Of a DNA stretch of 55,242 nt, positions 33,775 through 43,244 are shown piece by piece; position 1 is the stretch's first letter; the number at the start of each line of letters is the position of its first letter. The stretch covers positions 1 through 55,242 of the forward strand of contig JAOLYB010000004.1 of assembly GCA_028343215.1 (NCBI GenBank), written 5' to 3'. This stretch comes from Candidatus Nitrosopelagicus sp. (lineage in GTDB: Archaea; Thermoproteota; Nitrososphaeria; Nitrososphaerales; Nitrosopumilaceae). Below the pieces are notes generated by a model that saw nothing but the letters and a program-made list of their open reading frames with translations, was not told the origin of the DNA and did not search any database. Both the position numbers and the translations under genes were made by a program.

Positions 33775-34410
33775 TTAGCAGTAAGACTCGTAACAACTGT
33801 CTAACAAGAGATTTTGTGCTGCAACAGATTTTTCGGCTGTTGATAGCATCACTGAGTCATCTACAGATGTATTATCGATGATTTTTTGCCAGGATGCTGC
33901 ATGTCTAATGTCAGCAGTCATGTGTTCTTCAAAGTATTCAATTGCATCTTTTGTATCAATGCCATAGAATTCTTTCAATCCTTCTAATTTGGTTTGACTT
34001 ACTTTAGGAATTTCTTTTTCAAATGCATACATTGCACATGCACCATTATCAAAGGAGTCCATAAGTGAGCCTAAATTGGATACTGCTCTTTTGGTTTTCT
34101 CAAGACCTTCATAGCCTTGTAGTTCGGATTCAGAAATTCCCATAGAACCTGCAAATTTCTCCCATAGAGGAATATGCTCTGATTCTTCGTTCATGTTCTG
34201 AATTAACTCATCTTTCATATCAGAAGATGCATCATTTACCATTGGTTGCATGAATTGCGGAACCTGTTTCACCAGTTGGTAGTACTCTTTAGAGTAGCCT
34301 TTGAGTGAATCTAGTTCCAGTTTTCCATCAGACCACATTTCGTAAAATGGATGTTTGAGTAAACTTTTGTCTTCAATGATTTGATCGATTCGTTTGATTA
34401 GAGAACCCAT
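33775..34410 (-). CDS. PqqC/CADD/TenA-like heme-oxygenase-fold diiron protein
   Basis: The 211-residue all-helical protein has the TenA/PqqC-like start HPFYEMWSDGKL and the carboxylate/His ligand pattern of the heme-oxygenase-like diiron oxidase group: NMNEESEH (~residues 72-79), FEKE (~129), and H163-x3-D167-x2-H170 in EEHMTADIRH. Relatives make p-aminobenzoate from a self-derived Tyr (CADD), oxidise PQQ precursors, or act on thiamin. The last of these need different residues. A folate-precursor (pABA) role is attractive but unproven. The gene stands alone between two tRNAs. Confidence 0.72.
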   Translation of the reverse strand: MGSLIKRIDQIIEDKSLLKHPFYEMWSDGKLELDSLKGYSKEYYQLVKQVPQFMQPMVNDASSDMKDELIQNMNEESEHIPLWEKFAGSMGISESELQGYEGLEKTKRAVSNLGSLMDSFDNGACAMYAFEKEIPKVSQTKLEGLKEFYGIDTKDAIEYFEEHMTADIRHAASWQKIIDNTSVDDSVMLSTAEKSVAAQNLLLDSCYESYC

Positions 34411-34488
34411 GAATGATATTCTTGGAATTAGGATAAAAAAGCTTGTGATTACAAAAAGTTTTATGGATTAGAAGAGCCGGAATTTTAA

Positions 34489-34563
34489 GCTCCTGTAGTG
34501 TAGTCCGGTCAAGCATTTAGGCCTTTCACGCCTGAGACTCGGGTTCGAATCCCGACGGGAGCA
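34489..34563 (+). tRNA. trnE: tRNA-Glu (TTC)
   Basis: Acceptor GCTCCTG/CGGGAGC with discriminator A, D stem GTGT/GCAT, anticodon stem TAGGC/GCCTG with loop CTTTCAC (anticodon TTC, U33 present), and T stem TCGGG/CCCGA with loop TTCGAAT all fit. CCA is not encoded and there is no intron. Confidence 0.93.
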
Positions 34564-34615
34564 TTCAATTCTAAAGTTTAATATGTTATTTCAGAAAATT
34601 TTGATTAGATAATTT

Positions 34616-35467
34616 TTGGACAGAAAAAATATAGAAATTAATCCGCTTTTGGAAGTGTACAGCAAGTACATCGAGAAAATTGATTCCGCTTTACAAAATG
34701 AGTTAGAACTATACTCAGAATCAGAATTTTGTGAACCTCTAAAATATGCATTAGACGGTGGAAAACGAATCAGACCAATAATCTCACTTTTGGCAGCCGA
34801 ATGTGTAGGAGAGATTGATGAGAATGTGTATGCAGGAGCATGTGCAATCGAACTGCTCCATACAGAATCAGTCATACATGACGATATTATCGATAATGAA
34901 ACTCAGAGAAGACACAAGGATCCATTCCATATCAAATATGGGTATAACACTAGTGTTCTAACAGGAGACTTTGTTCTAGGATTAATTCTAAACATTTCAT
35001 CTAGATTAGACAAAGCTCGTGTTACCAAAGATTTGGCAACAGCTGCAATGCTCATGAGTGAAGGAGAAGTGTTAGAAGGAAAATTAGAAGAAAGTGAAGA
35101 TGTTACCTTTGAAGATTACATCAAGGTGATGGATTACAAGACCGCAACTGCCTTTGAGATGGCAGCCAAACTAGGAGCAGTGATTGGAGGAGGAAGTGAG
35201 GAAGAAATTTCAGGATTAGCAGAATATGGAAAAAACATTGGAATTGCATATCAAATTAAAGATGATTTGATGGATTGGAAAAATGAAGATAAATTATTTA
35301 ATTTACTAGTTAAGAAGAGTTCAGATCCTAGAGTTGTATTCAATAAAATGGAAGAGTTATTGAAATCTTATTCGCAAAAAGCTCTTGAAAGTCTAAGAAA
35401 AGTAAAAGATTCTGATTCAAAACACAACTTGGAAGAATTAGTAAGTTTCACAGAGTTTAAGGCATAA
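34616..35467 (+). CDS. Polyprenyl diphosphate synthase (GGPP/FPP synthase type)
   Basis: The 283-residue isoprenyl synthase has the first aspartate motif DDIID (~residues 90-94) preceded by GGKRIRP (~48-54), and the second DDLMD (~219-223) in YQIKDDLMDW. It condenses IPP with allylic diphosphates to supply C20 or longer chains for archaeal ether lipids. It is slightly shorter than the usual ~320 residues, with a reduced C-terminus. Product length cannot be read with certainty. It starts at TTG 34616, and its end overlaps nuoN by 11 nt on the opposite strand. Confidence 0.88.
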   Translation: MDRKNIEINPLLEVYSKYIEKIDSALQNELELYSESEFCEPLKYALDGGKRIRPIISLLAAECVGEIDENVYAGACAIELLHTESVIHDDIIDNETQRRHKDPFHIKYGYNTSVLTGDFVLGLILNISSRLDKARVTKDLATAAMLMSEGEVLEGKLEESEDVTFEDYIKVMDYKTATAFEMAAKLGAVIGGGSEEEISGLAEYGKNIGIAYQIKDDLMDWKNEDKLFNLLVKKSSDPRVVFNKMEELLKSYSQKALESLRKVKDSDSKHNLEELVSFTEFKA

Positions 35468-36941
35468 CTGCAGTCATTGAAGGCGTAATCATTTCTACAA
35501 ATTGTATTATTGGTTCTGGGTATACACCAATTGTTACCATAAAGATTACAGAGAATATCATTACACCTACAATTGATGCAGGTTCTTTGACACGTTTTTC
35601 TGTTTCACCTTCAAAGTACATCTTTCGTATAATCCAACCATAGTATGCTAGAGACAATGCACTGTTCAATACTCCAGCTATTGCAAGCCATGGAGCCCAC
35701 CAAACAACGCTTGTTGCATCAATGGCAGAACCAAACAGCATAAGTTTACTCCAGAATCCATTAAGTGGAGGTACACCAGCTAAAGCAAGTAATGAGATGA
35801 CAAGACCAAATGCAGTAATTGGCATTTTTCTACCGAGTCCCTTGATTTTATCTAAATGTACAATTCCAAGTGTTGTGACAATTCCTGCTATTGCGATAAA
35901 TGCCGCACCTTTCATTACAGCATGATTTAGAATATGGAATAATGATGCCTGTAATCCTAATCCGCTGAACGGCGCAAGTGAGATACCAATTAAGATGTAA
36001 CCTGCATGACCAATACTGGAGTATGCAAGCATTCTTGTGAGATTCTTTTGCATGATTGCTGCAATATTACCAATAGTCATCGTCATTATGGCAATGACTC
36101 CTAGCGCTAATGTCCAGTCAAGGTTTAGCGCCGCAGCACCCATAATTACAACTCTTAATGCAGCAGCAAATCCTGCTTTTTTGGTTCCTGCAGCAAGTAA
36201 TGCTGTGATTGGTGTTGGTGCACCTTCGTATGTATCTGGTAGCCACATGTGGAATGGAACAAGTCCCATTTTGAATCCAAATCCAGCAATGAACATACCA
36301 ACTGCAAGTAAGCCAATCGGAAGCATGTCTGGAGATAGATTTGAAAATCCGTAAATAACATCACCGATGTTTGTAGAACCGGTAATTCCGTATGCAAGTG
36401 AGATACCATATATGATGATTCCAGAAGATAATGCTCCAAACAAAAAGTACTTGATGGCAGCTTCGTTTGATGACGGGTCTTTCTTGTTATATCCTGCAAG
36501 GATGTATGTTGGAATACTCATCAACTCCCATGCTACAAATAACATAACCAGGTCTGTTGAAAATGCAATCAAGACCATACCAATACTTGAAAGTAAAATT
36601 AATGAAAAGTAAATTGCAGGATTTGATTTATTTCTCATGTAATTGAAAGAACCGGCAACTGCCATTATTGATACAATGAGCATTGCAATTGCAAAGAAGG
36701 AACCAAATCCATCATCAACTAAAACATCACTGGAGAAGATAGCGGCATCTGCAACAGAGTCTGTATAGAATCGATAAATTACATAACCAAGAGATAAGAG
36801 TAATGCACCAAATGCAATTAATCCATAAAATGTTGAACTACCCTGTTCTTTTCTTACAACATTGATTACAGGAATTATCATTCCTGCGATACCAAGAATT
36901 ACCATTATGATTATTGGAGTAGAAGTTAGTTCGATCATCAT
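35457..36941 (-). CDS. nuoN: NADH-quinone oxidoreductase-like subunit N
   Basis: The 494-residue, ~14-span antiporter-like subunit has the NuoN/ND2 features: the Glu-bearing helix (FVAWELMSIPTYILAGY), the central Lys helix (GFKMGLVPFHMWLPDTYEGAPTP) and a discontinuous helix region (KMPITAFGLVISLLALAGVPP). It moves protons in complex I. ATG 36941 has AGGTG 5 nt upstream and is preferred over the GTG at 36947 that abuts the nuoL stop. It is the last gene of the operon. Confidence 0.95.
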   Translation of the reverse strand: MMIELTSTPIIIMVILGIAGMIIPVINVVRKEQGSSTFYGLIAFGALLLSLGYVIYRFYTDSVADAAIFSSDVLVDDGFGSFFAIAMLIVSIMAVAGSFNYMRNKSNPAIYFSLILLSSIGMVLIAFSTDLVMLFVAWELMSIPTYILAGYNKKDPSSNEAAIKYFLFGALSSGIIIYGISLAYGITGSTNIGDVIYGFSNLSPDMLPIGLLAVGMFIAGFGFKMGLVPFHMWLPDTYEGAPTPITALLAAGTKKAGFAAALRVVIMGAAALNLDWTLALGVIAIMTMTIGNIAAIMQKNLTRMLAYSSIGHAGYILIGISLAPFSGLGLQASLFHILNHAVMKGAAFIAIAGIVTTLGIVHLDKIKGLGRKMPITAFGLVISLLALAGVPPLNGFWSKLMLFGSAIDATSVVWWAPWLAIAGVLNSALSLAYYGWIIRKMYFEGETEKRVKEPASIVGVMIFSVIFMVTIGVYPEPIIQFVEMITPSMTAVMP

Positions 36942-36947
36942 AAACAC

Positions 36948-39017
36948 CTATAGTAACAATATCAAAACTACGAAAAGTAGTCCAGCTCCAAATATGTAAA
37001 GATAAGATTGCGATACACCGGTCTGTGTTCCTTGAACAACTCTAGCACTCCAACCAACAGCTTTCTCAAATCCAATGTTCATTCCAGTATCAATTGCTGT
37101 ACGTTCAAAGTATCTCCAGATTCCACGTGCCATCCACAATGGTGCAACAACAAAGCCCCAATAAACAAAGGCATTGAGATACCATCTGTTCAAGAATAGT
37201 TTATGCATTGAGTAAAAGAAAATGTTAGAGTTTACAAATTTGGCCGGATCCACCCATCGTCCAATATAGAAGATATATCCTAATCCAAAGCCTGTTGCAA
37301 ATGCAACTAATGATGCTCCAAGTGCTACAGGGTTAAGTCCTGAAAGGAATCCAGGCAATACAGATTCCTCTCCACCATAGTGAGATGATTCGATTCCAAA
37401 TGAGTGTACGAGATATTCCTCAAATAGATGATGTAATTCCTCTTCTGCAGATAATCCGATTAATCCAATTCCAATTGTTAATACAGCAAGAATTCCGTAT
37501 GGAATCCACATTGATCTTGGTGCTTCGTGTATATGATTGCCTTCGCTTTCCATCTTTTCAATATGTTTACTGTTCTTTCCAAAGAATACCATTCCAATCA
37601 TTCTTGTGGTGTAAAATGCTGTAATAACTGCAGTTAGAACTGCGATAAGGAATAACGGTAATGCCCAAGAACTGTCAGCTTCATAAACTGCTGCAAATAT
37701 TGCATCCTTACTCCAAAATCCAGTTGTGATGAATGGTGCGCCCATTAATCCAAGACCTGCAGCCCACATGAACGCATATGTCTTTTTCATCTGTTTCTTC
37801 AATCCACCCATATCGGTCATGAACCGAGAACCAACCACATGTAGAAGCGAACCCGCCGCCATGAATAGTGATGCTTTGAACATTGCGTGAGATATTAAGT
37901 GGAAGAATCCTGCCGTATAACCATCAACATATTGGTGTGAAAGACCGGCGACACCAAGGGCTAACATCATGTAACCAATTTGTGAACCGGTTGAGTATGC
38001 CAGGACTTTCTTAATTTCAGGATTAACCATTCCCTGAGTTGCAAGTAATAATGCAGTGATTGCACCAACCCATGCAATGATTTCAAAGAATTGGTCTGCA
38101 AGAATTCCTGCAGCTGCTAATGCAAATACAATTGGTCCAATTCTTGCAACTAAAAATACACCAGCCTTGACCATTGTTGCTGCATGGATTAATGCAGATA
38201 CAGCGGTAGGACCGGTCATTGCTTCTAAGAGCCATTCGTTAAGTGGGAATTGTGCAGATTTACCCATTGCACCACCAAATAGTAAAACAAATGCAGGAAC
38301 TAATAATCCCTGAGCAGACATTTCTACCGCCCAAGCAGTATCAGAAACTAATTCTTTAAATCCAAATGTTCCAGCAAACAAGAAAAGAAGTAACATTCCT
38401 GAAAGCATCATTACATCACCAACTTTGGTCATGATGAAAGCCTTCATTCCAGCATGTGTTGGAGAGAAATATTCCATAACGCCAAGTGCAGAACGACCTT
38501 CTTGGCCAACGTGATCTTTCTTCTTATCACGATACCAGAAGCTGATCAAAGCATATGACGCAAGACCCACTCCTTCCCAACCAAAGAAGACTTGTAATAG
38601 ATTATCAGAAAGTATGATCAGTTGCATGGAACCAATAAAGAACATCATCCAGAACCAGAATCGAGTTATGTCTTTGTCGCCTTTCATGTAACCTGTACTG
38701 TAAACCATGATGAGGAAGGAAATCCATCCGACTACATTTGCCATTATGATTGATAGAGGATCAGCAAGAACACCTGCTTTGAGACCGATTGCATCAATCC
38801 ACATAACTTGGTGATGAATCTCATGCGCTTCCAATGCCATTGGGAACAATGTTGCAGCAGAAATTGCACTCATTAAAGCAAATGCAACTGCAACTCTACC
38901 GGTAGATAATTTTGAGAATTTACCAACTGCAGGAATTATCATGGCTGCTGCAAATGGAAGTATCCAGATTAACCAGACGTTAAGTTCACTTACAGGGATT
39001 CCAAAGAAGTCTGCCAT
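36948..39017 (-). CDS. nuoL: NADH-quinone oxidoreductase-like subunit L
   Basis: The 689-residue subunit has the ND5/NuoL signature GWEGVGLASYALISFWY (~residues 150-166) and the conserved FPLNEWLLEAMTGPTAVSALIHAATMVKAGV proton-channel region (~265-295). The C-terminal extension that forms the lateral helix ends in a final span at the C-terminus. It is the most distal proton-pumping module. A GGGGGAT run about 10 nt before ATG could serve as Shine-Dalgarno site. Confidence 0.95.
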   Translation of the reverse strand: MADFFGIPVSELNVWLIWILPFAAAMIIPAVGKFSKLSTGRVAVAFALMSAISAATLFPMALEAHEIHHQVMWIDAIGLKAGVLADPLSIIMANVVGWISFLIMVYSTGYMKGDKDITRFWFWMMFFIGSMQLIILSDNLLQVFFGWEGVGLASYALISFWYRDKKKDHVGQEGRSALGVMEYFSPTHAGMKAFIMTKVGDVMMLSGMLLLFLFAGTFGFKELVSDTAWAVEMSAQGLLVPAFVLLFGGAMGKSAQFPLNEWLLEAMTGPTAVSALIHAATMVKAGVFLVARIGPIVFALAAAGILADQFFEIIAWVGAITALLLATQGMVNPEIKKVLAYSTGSQIGYMMLALGVAGLSHQYVDGYTAGFFHLISHAMFKASLFMAAGSLLHVVGSRFMTDMGGLKKQMKKTYAFMWAAGLGLMGAPFITTGFWSKDAIFAAVYEADSSWALPLFLIAVLTAVITAFYTTRMIGMVFFGKNSKHIEKMESEGNHIHEAPRSMWIPYGILAVLTIGIGLIGLSAEEELHHLFEEYLVHSFGIESSHYGGEESVLPGFLSGLNPVALGASLVAFATGFGLGYIFYIGRWVDPAKFVNSNIFFYSMHKLFLNRWYLNAFVYWGFVVAPLWMARGIWRYFERTAIDTGMNIGFEKAVGWSARVVQGTQTGVSQSYLYIFGAGLLFVVLILLL

Positions 39018-39020
39018 TTA

Positions 39021-40577
39021 CTATCCCCCCATCACTCCTTGCATGTATGGCATGATGTGTCCTAGGAATATGTCAGGATAAATTCCAACGACGATAGTAA
39101 ATCCTGCTAAAACCATCATTGGCGCAAGCATATACCAGCTTCCGTCTTTTACATTTTGTAAGTTCTCAGGTAATTTTCCAAAGAAGACTCGTTTTAGCAT
39201 CCAAAGAATGTAAGACATTGTAAGTGCAGTAGCAATCAAACCTAATGCAAACATGAGACTTCGTAAATCATTTCCTTCTTCTATTGCAGTTTCTAATGCA
39301 CCATAGAAGACCATCCATTCTCCCATGAATCCGCTTGTTGGAGGAATACCCATTATTGTTAATGCACCAATTACAGCACATACTGCGGTAATTGGCATTT
39401 TACTTGCAAGACCACCAAGTTTAGAGAAACTTCTTGTTCCAACTTGAACTATGATTACACCAGCGGTCATGAAGAGTAACCCTTTACCCAAGCCGTGTGA
39501 AACATACATCATTTCCGCACCGGCTAGACCATAAGTAGAAAATGAACCAATTGCAAATAGCAGATAACCCATCTGGCTTATACTCGAATATGCAAGCATT
39601 CGTTTGAAATCATCTTGCATTAGCGCCATAGCGCCACCATAGAACATTGTTACAACACCCCAAATGTTCAGCATTATTGAAATGTCGCCGTACGTTTGTG
39701 GCATGAACTCTACGATTAATCTGAATAATCCATATGCACCAATTCCAATCATAGCTGGAGAAAGTAGAGCGCTGATTGGTGTTGGAGCTGCACCGTGAGC
39801 ATAAGGCAGCCAAACATGGAATACAAAGGCTGCAAGTTTTACACCCAATCCTAAGATTATAGCAACAGCAGATACCACCAGGATATCAGGATCAATTGCT
39901 GCTTCATTGATATCTACAAAATCAAAGCTTCCAACACTTAGACCGATTGCTAGAAAACCAAGTAATAGAACGACTGCACCAACATGAGTCCAGAATAAGA
40001 ATTGTAAAGCAATTCTACGTCTATTTCCATCTCCATAGAAAGCAACTAGGAAAAATGATGGTATGAGCATAACTTCGAAAAATATGTAAAATTCAATGAG
40101 ATTTGTAGATAAAACGGTTCCAAGCATTCCCATTGCAAAGACTAGGAACATTGCAAAGTAGAGACCAGATTGACGGTTGACATAGGTCTGTAGTGCAACA
40201 GATTCAACTACTGCAGTTGTCTGACCATCAGTGGTAGCATTTTGATGATAATGTTCTTTGAATAATTCTTCAAATTTGTGAACCATGTATGGTTTGGAGT
40301 ATAGTGCAAGAACTGTACACAATACGTAAATGATTATTGCAAATGGAGTAGCAAGTCCATCAAGCATGAAACCAAATTCACCGAACATGGTAGTCCATGG
40401 ATAATGTTCTTCGTATGTTCCGCCTAATGCTGCATTAATCAGGATAACAGAACAGTATAGAAGTAAACCAAAGGTAAACCATGTTGCATATGTAGGACCA
40501 TAATTTCTTCCGATTAGATATGCAACCGGAGACAGTAACAGTGGTAAAAATACCGCCTGTAAAAGTACAAACTCCAT
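39021..40577 (-). CDS. nuoM: NADH-quinone oxidoreductase-like subunit M
   Basis: The 518-residue subunit matches ND4/NuoM: IEFYIFFEVMLIPSFFLV (conserved Glu, ~residues 166-183), KLAAFVFHVWLPYAHGAAPTPISALLSP (~245-272), and MGIPPTSGFMGEW. It pumps protons in the membrane arm. Its ATG overlaps the nuoK stop (TAATG). It precedes nuoL here, whereas bacterial operons usually run K-L-M-N. A soluble loop near residues 105-130 (EHYHQNATTDGQTT) is not typical and is probably lineage-specific. Confidence 0.94.
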   Translation of the reverse strand: MEFVLLQAVFLPLLLSPVAYLIGRNYGPTYATWFTFGLLLYCSVILINAALGGTYEEHYPWTTMFGEFGFMLDGLATPFAIIIYVLCTVLALYSKPYMVHKFEELFKEHYHQNATTDGQTTAVVESVALQTYVNRQSGLYFAMFLVFAMGMLGTVLSTNLIEFYIFFEVMLIPSFFLVAFYGDGNRRRIALQFLFWTHVGAVVLLLGFLAIGLSVGSFDFVDINEAAIDPDILVVSAVAIILGLGVKLAAFVFHVWLPYAHGAAPTPISALLSPAMIGIGAYGLFRLIVEFMPQTYGDISIMLNIWGVVTMFYGGAMALMQDDFKRMLAYSSISQMGYLLFAIGSFSTYGLAGAEMMYVSHGLGKGLLFMTAGVIIVQVGTRSFSKLGGLASKMPITAVCAVIGALTIMGIPPTSGFMGEWMVFYGALETAIEEGNDLRSLMFALGLIATALTMSYILWMLKRVFFGKLPENLQNVKDGSWYMLAPMMVLAGFTIVVGIYPDIFLGHIMPYMQGVMGG

Positions 40578-40882
40578 TAGCCTTTCAAGCTCCTGAAGTC
40601 TGCAATATCGATATTTTTGTACATACGATATGCTACAATAATTAATGCAAGTCCGACTGCAACTTCTGCTGCAGCAATTGCAATTGAGAATAATGCAAGT
40701 GTTTGTCCACCGCTGTGTGGCATAAATCTAGCAAATGCAACAAGATTGAGGTTTGCAGCGTTGACAATAATTTCAACTGCAAATAACATTCTGATTGCAT
40801 TTCTTTTTACCGCTAAACCATAAATTCCAATACCTAACAAAGCAACTGATATTAATACAAATTCAATTAGCTCATTGCTCAT
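40577..40882 (-). CDS. nuoK: NADH-quinone oxidoreductase-like subunit K
   Basis: The 101-residue three-span subunit has the two membrane glutamates expected of NuoK/ND4L: MLFAVEIIVNAANLN (~residue 36) and AIAAAEVAVGLALI (~72). It forms part of the half-channel chain linking quinone reduction to proton pumping. It overlaps both nuoJ (11 nt) and nuoM (1 nt). Confidence 0.95.
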   Translation of the reverse strand: MSNELIEFVLISVALLGIGIYGLAVKRNAIRMLFAVEIIVNAANLNLVAFARFMPHSGGQTLALFSIAIAAAEVAVGLALIIVAYRMYKNIDIADFRSLKG

Positions 40883-41378
40883 TTTCTATTGTATCCTCCC
40901 TTCTTGCTAGAACTAATGCACCCATAACAGAACCTGCTAAAATTAGGGCCATCAAGATTAATGCAGGCCAGTAATATGTGAGAAAGTCACCACCAATTTC
41001 TCTAAAGTCAACAGGTTCAGAGTCGGTACTAATTGTTTTAATTCCAGAATCCATAATGACTGCACCTAGTGCAAGAATTACAATTAACATTAAGCCAATT
41101 CCAGCAAATTTTCTTTTCGGGTCTTCAATTTTTTTGAATATGAGTTCTCTTTTTACAAGCATGACAGTGAATAAGATAAGAACAGCGATAGAACCAACAT
41201 AAACTGCTAATTGGAACATTGCAACAAATGGAGAATCTAACATTACGTAAAATCCTGCAACACCACCTAGTGTTCCCATTAATGCAATTGAACCGTAAAC
41301 AAGTGAACGCATTTCAAGTGCTGCAATTGCAGAGCCGATTGTTAATACAGAGATAGCTAAGAACAGAGCATCAGCCAT
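40872..41378 (-). CDS. nuoJ: NADH-quinone oxidoreductase-like subunit J
   Basis: The five-span subunit of 168 residues has the NuoJ/ND6 core FQLAVYVGSIAVLILFTVML (~residues 55-75). The start chosen is ATG 41378 (MADALFLAIS), which overlaps the nuoI end by 8 nt. A TTG seven codons earlier is possible but would extend further into nuoI. It lies in the membrane-arm heel next to NuoK and NuoH. Confidence 0.93.
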   Translation of the reverse strand: MADALFLAISVLTIGSAIAALEMRSLVYGSIALMGTLGGVAGFYVMLDSPFVAMFQLAVYVGSIAVLILFTVMLVKRELIFKKIEDPKRKFAGIGLMLIVILALGAVIMDSGIKTISTDSEPVDFREIGGDFLTYYWPALILMALILAGSVMGALVLARREDTIENEQ

Positions 41379-41868
41379 GTCTGGCGCCCCGTTTATCAAT
41401 AATTAATTCTGAATCTTGTTGAACTTGTGGTTTAACCTGTAATTGTGCAGGTGTGTAGATTAAGCCCTCTTTGGTAAATGATGATAATTCATAGTCATTT
41501 GACATGTATAATGCATAAAATGGACATGCATCAACACATAATCCACAAAAGACACATTTTCCATAGTCAATTTGTGGCATGATTGATTTTGCGTTTTGCC
41601 CCCACTTGTCAGGAACTTTTACCATTGCAATAGCTTCTGCAACACCTTCGCATGCGATTGAACATAATTGGCATCCAGTACAATGATCATGGAATAACAT
41701 GTGTCTACCTTTCAGACCTGCAATAGCAACACCAGATGCTGGATCAAATTGGTAACCATCTCCAACAAATTTCAATTTTTGTTCAGGATATCTCAAAGTA
41801 AAACGTTTTACTGCCAGGTGTTTAATTCCGGAGTTTAATGCTTTGATAATTCCAGTTGCAGTTCCCAT
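41371..41868 (-). CDS. nuoI: NADH-quinone oxidoreductase-like subunit I (2[4Fe-4S])
   Basis: The 165-residue ferredoxin-like subunit has two cysteine sets, CTGCQLCSIAC (~residues 60-70) and CVFCGLCVDACP (~105-116), for clusters N6a and N6b. The first set ends C-E rather than the usual C-P. It passes electrons from the donor side to NuoB. Since NuoEFG are missing, the electron donor is probably reduced ferredoxin or another carrier rather than NADH. Start overlaps the nuoH stop by 1 nt. Confidence 0.95.
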   Translation of the reverse strand: MGTATGIIKALNSGIKHLAVKRFTLRYPEQKLKFVGDGYQFDPASGVAIAGLKGRHMLFHDHCTGCQLCSIACEGVAEAIAMVKVPDKWGQNAKSIMPQIDYGKCVFCGLCVDACPFYALYMSNDYELSSFTKEGLIYTPAQLQVKPQVQQDSELIIDKRGARHG

Positions 41869-43244
41869 TACAAAATTCCTCCAGGTCCTATTACTCCAGC
41901 ATACACCAATCCGAGTGCAATAAAGATGTTAACGAAGGATAAACCAATTAGTTTGTACCAACCAATGTGCAACAGCATATCGAGTCTGATTCTTGGGAAT
42001 ACGCCTCTTGGCAATAGTATAAAGAAAATTACTCCAACTGTTTTTAGTACAAACCAAATAACGCCGCTAACTAATAGCTGCCCGCTCGTATACTGTAGTT
42101 CACCCTGCTGCTGCAGGACCCATTCATTTGGATCTTGATCAAGTAGTGGCAAACCAGGTGCGTTAACTGTGAGAATTGGATCACCAGCATAGTTTGGAAT
42201 TGGAATACCTTCAGTGATTATTTCAGTCTCTAATGGAGGCCAGAATACAGGACCGGTCCATCCGCCTAAGAAAATTATTACAAATAATGCTGCAAATGCA
42301 TAAAGTTTGAGATATGAACCCAATTGAACTAATCCATACATCATTCCAGAAAATTCAGTCAACCATCCTGCTACGATCTCACTTTCTGCTTCTGGAAGAT
42401 CAAATGGAATTCTTTCTAATTCAGCTAACATTGTAGTAAAGAAAACAATTGCGCCAATTGGCATGAAAATAATCCAAGGGAAACTACTTTGAGATTCTAC
42501 AATTTCACTGAGATTAAGCGTTCCAGTTAAAATTACAACTCCCAATAGAGATAAGATCAATGGAATTTCAAACGATACCATTTGATGAAGTGCTCTAATT
42601 CCACCAATGAATGGGAATTTACTGTTAGCCGACCATGCGGATAAGATTGTAATGATTGGGAAGAATCCAATTACTGCAAATACTGCAAGTAAACCTACAT
42701 CCAAGTCTGCAACAACCCATCCACCAGGTGCAACAGGGATTAATGCGACAAATGCAGCAGCAGTGCCAACAAACAATACCGGTGCTGCCCAGAATAATGG
42801 TTTGTCAGCTTTTGCAGGAATAATAATTTCTTTTGAGATTAATTTCAAGCCATCACCTGCTAGTTGTAAAATACCTTCAACTTTACCACAGTAAAATGGA
42901 CCAACACGAAGTTGTAGTTTTGCTAACATTTTTCTTTCAACAAAAATTGTTCCTGCAGCTATCAATGCTGCAAAACCAAATCCAGGGAAGGCTACAATTC
43001 TAAATAAATCAGAATAGATAAGCGCCTTGATTAATGGAACCTGCATCGTCGGGTTAAACAGCCATGTAAATGCCAAGAAAGCAGTTAGAAGTTCACCATC
43101 AATTACCGGTAACTCTAGATAAAATAATACAATTTGAATTGCTGGAATTCCTGCAAGTGTTACAATTGTTAGAATCCAAAATGCATTATCAAAAATCCCT
43201 TTTAGGAAATAGCCAAGACGGAATTTTGGTGCAATAACAGACAT
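41868..43244 (-). CDS. nuoH: NADH-quinone oxidoreductase-like subunit H, enlarged
   Basis: The protein is 458 residues against about 325 for bacterial NuoH. The core is recognisable: FVERKMLAKLQLRVGPFYCGKVEGILQLAGDGLKLISKE (~residues 101-139) at the quinone chamber and LAELERIPFDLPEAESEIVAG (~265-285). Two additions are visible. An N-terminal extension of about 65 residues has an extra hydrophobic helix, and a loop of about 60 residues (roughly 335-395, Pro- and Glu-rich) lies between two late spans. It joins the peripheral and membrane arms. Confidence 0.94.
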   Translation of the reverse strand: MSVIAPKFRLGYFLKGIFDNAFWILTIVTLAGIPAIQIVLFYLELPVIDGELLTAFLAFTWLFNPTMQVPLIKALIYSDLFRIVAFPGFGFAALIAAGTIFVERKMLAKLQLRVGPFYCGKVEGILQLAGDGLKLISKEIIIPAKADKPLFWAAPVLFVGTAAAFVALIPVAPGGWVVADLDVGLLAVFAVIGFFPIITILSAWSANSKFPFIGGIRALHQMVSFEIPLILSLLGVVILTGTLNLSEIVESQSSFPWIIFMPIGAIVFFTTMLAELERIPFDLPEAESEIVAGWLTEFSGMMYGLVQLGSYLKLYAFAALFVIIFLGGWTGPVFWPPLETEIITEGIPIPNYAGDPILTVNAPGLPLLDQDPNEWVLQQQGELQYTSGQLLVSGVIWFVLKTVGVIFFILLPRGVFPRIRLDMLLHIGWYKLIGLSFVNIFIALGLVYAGVIGPGGIL

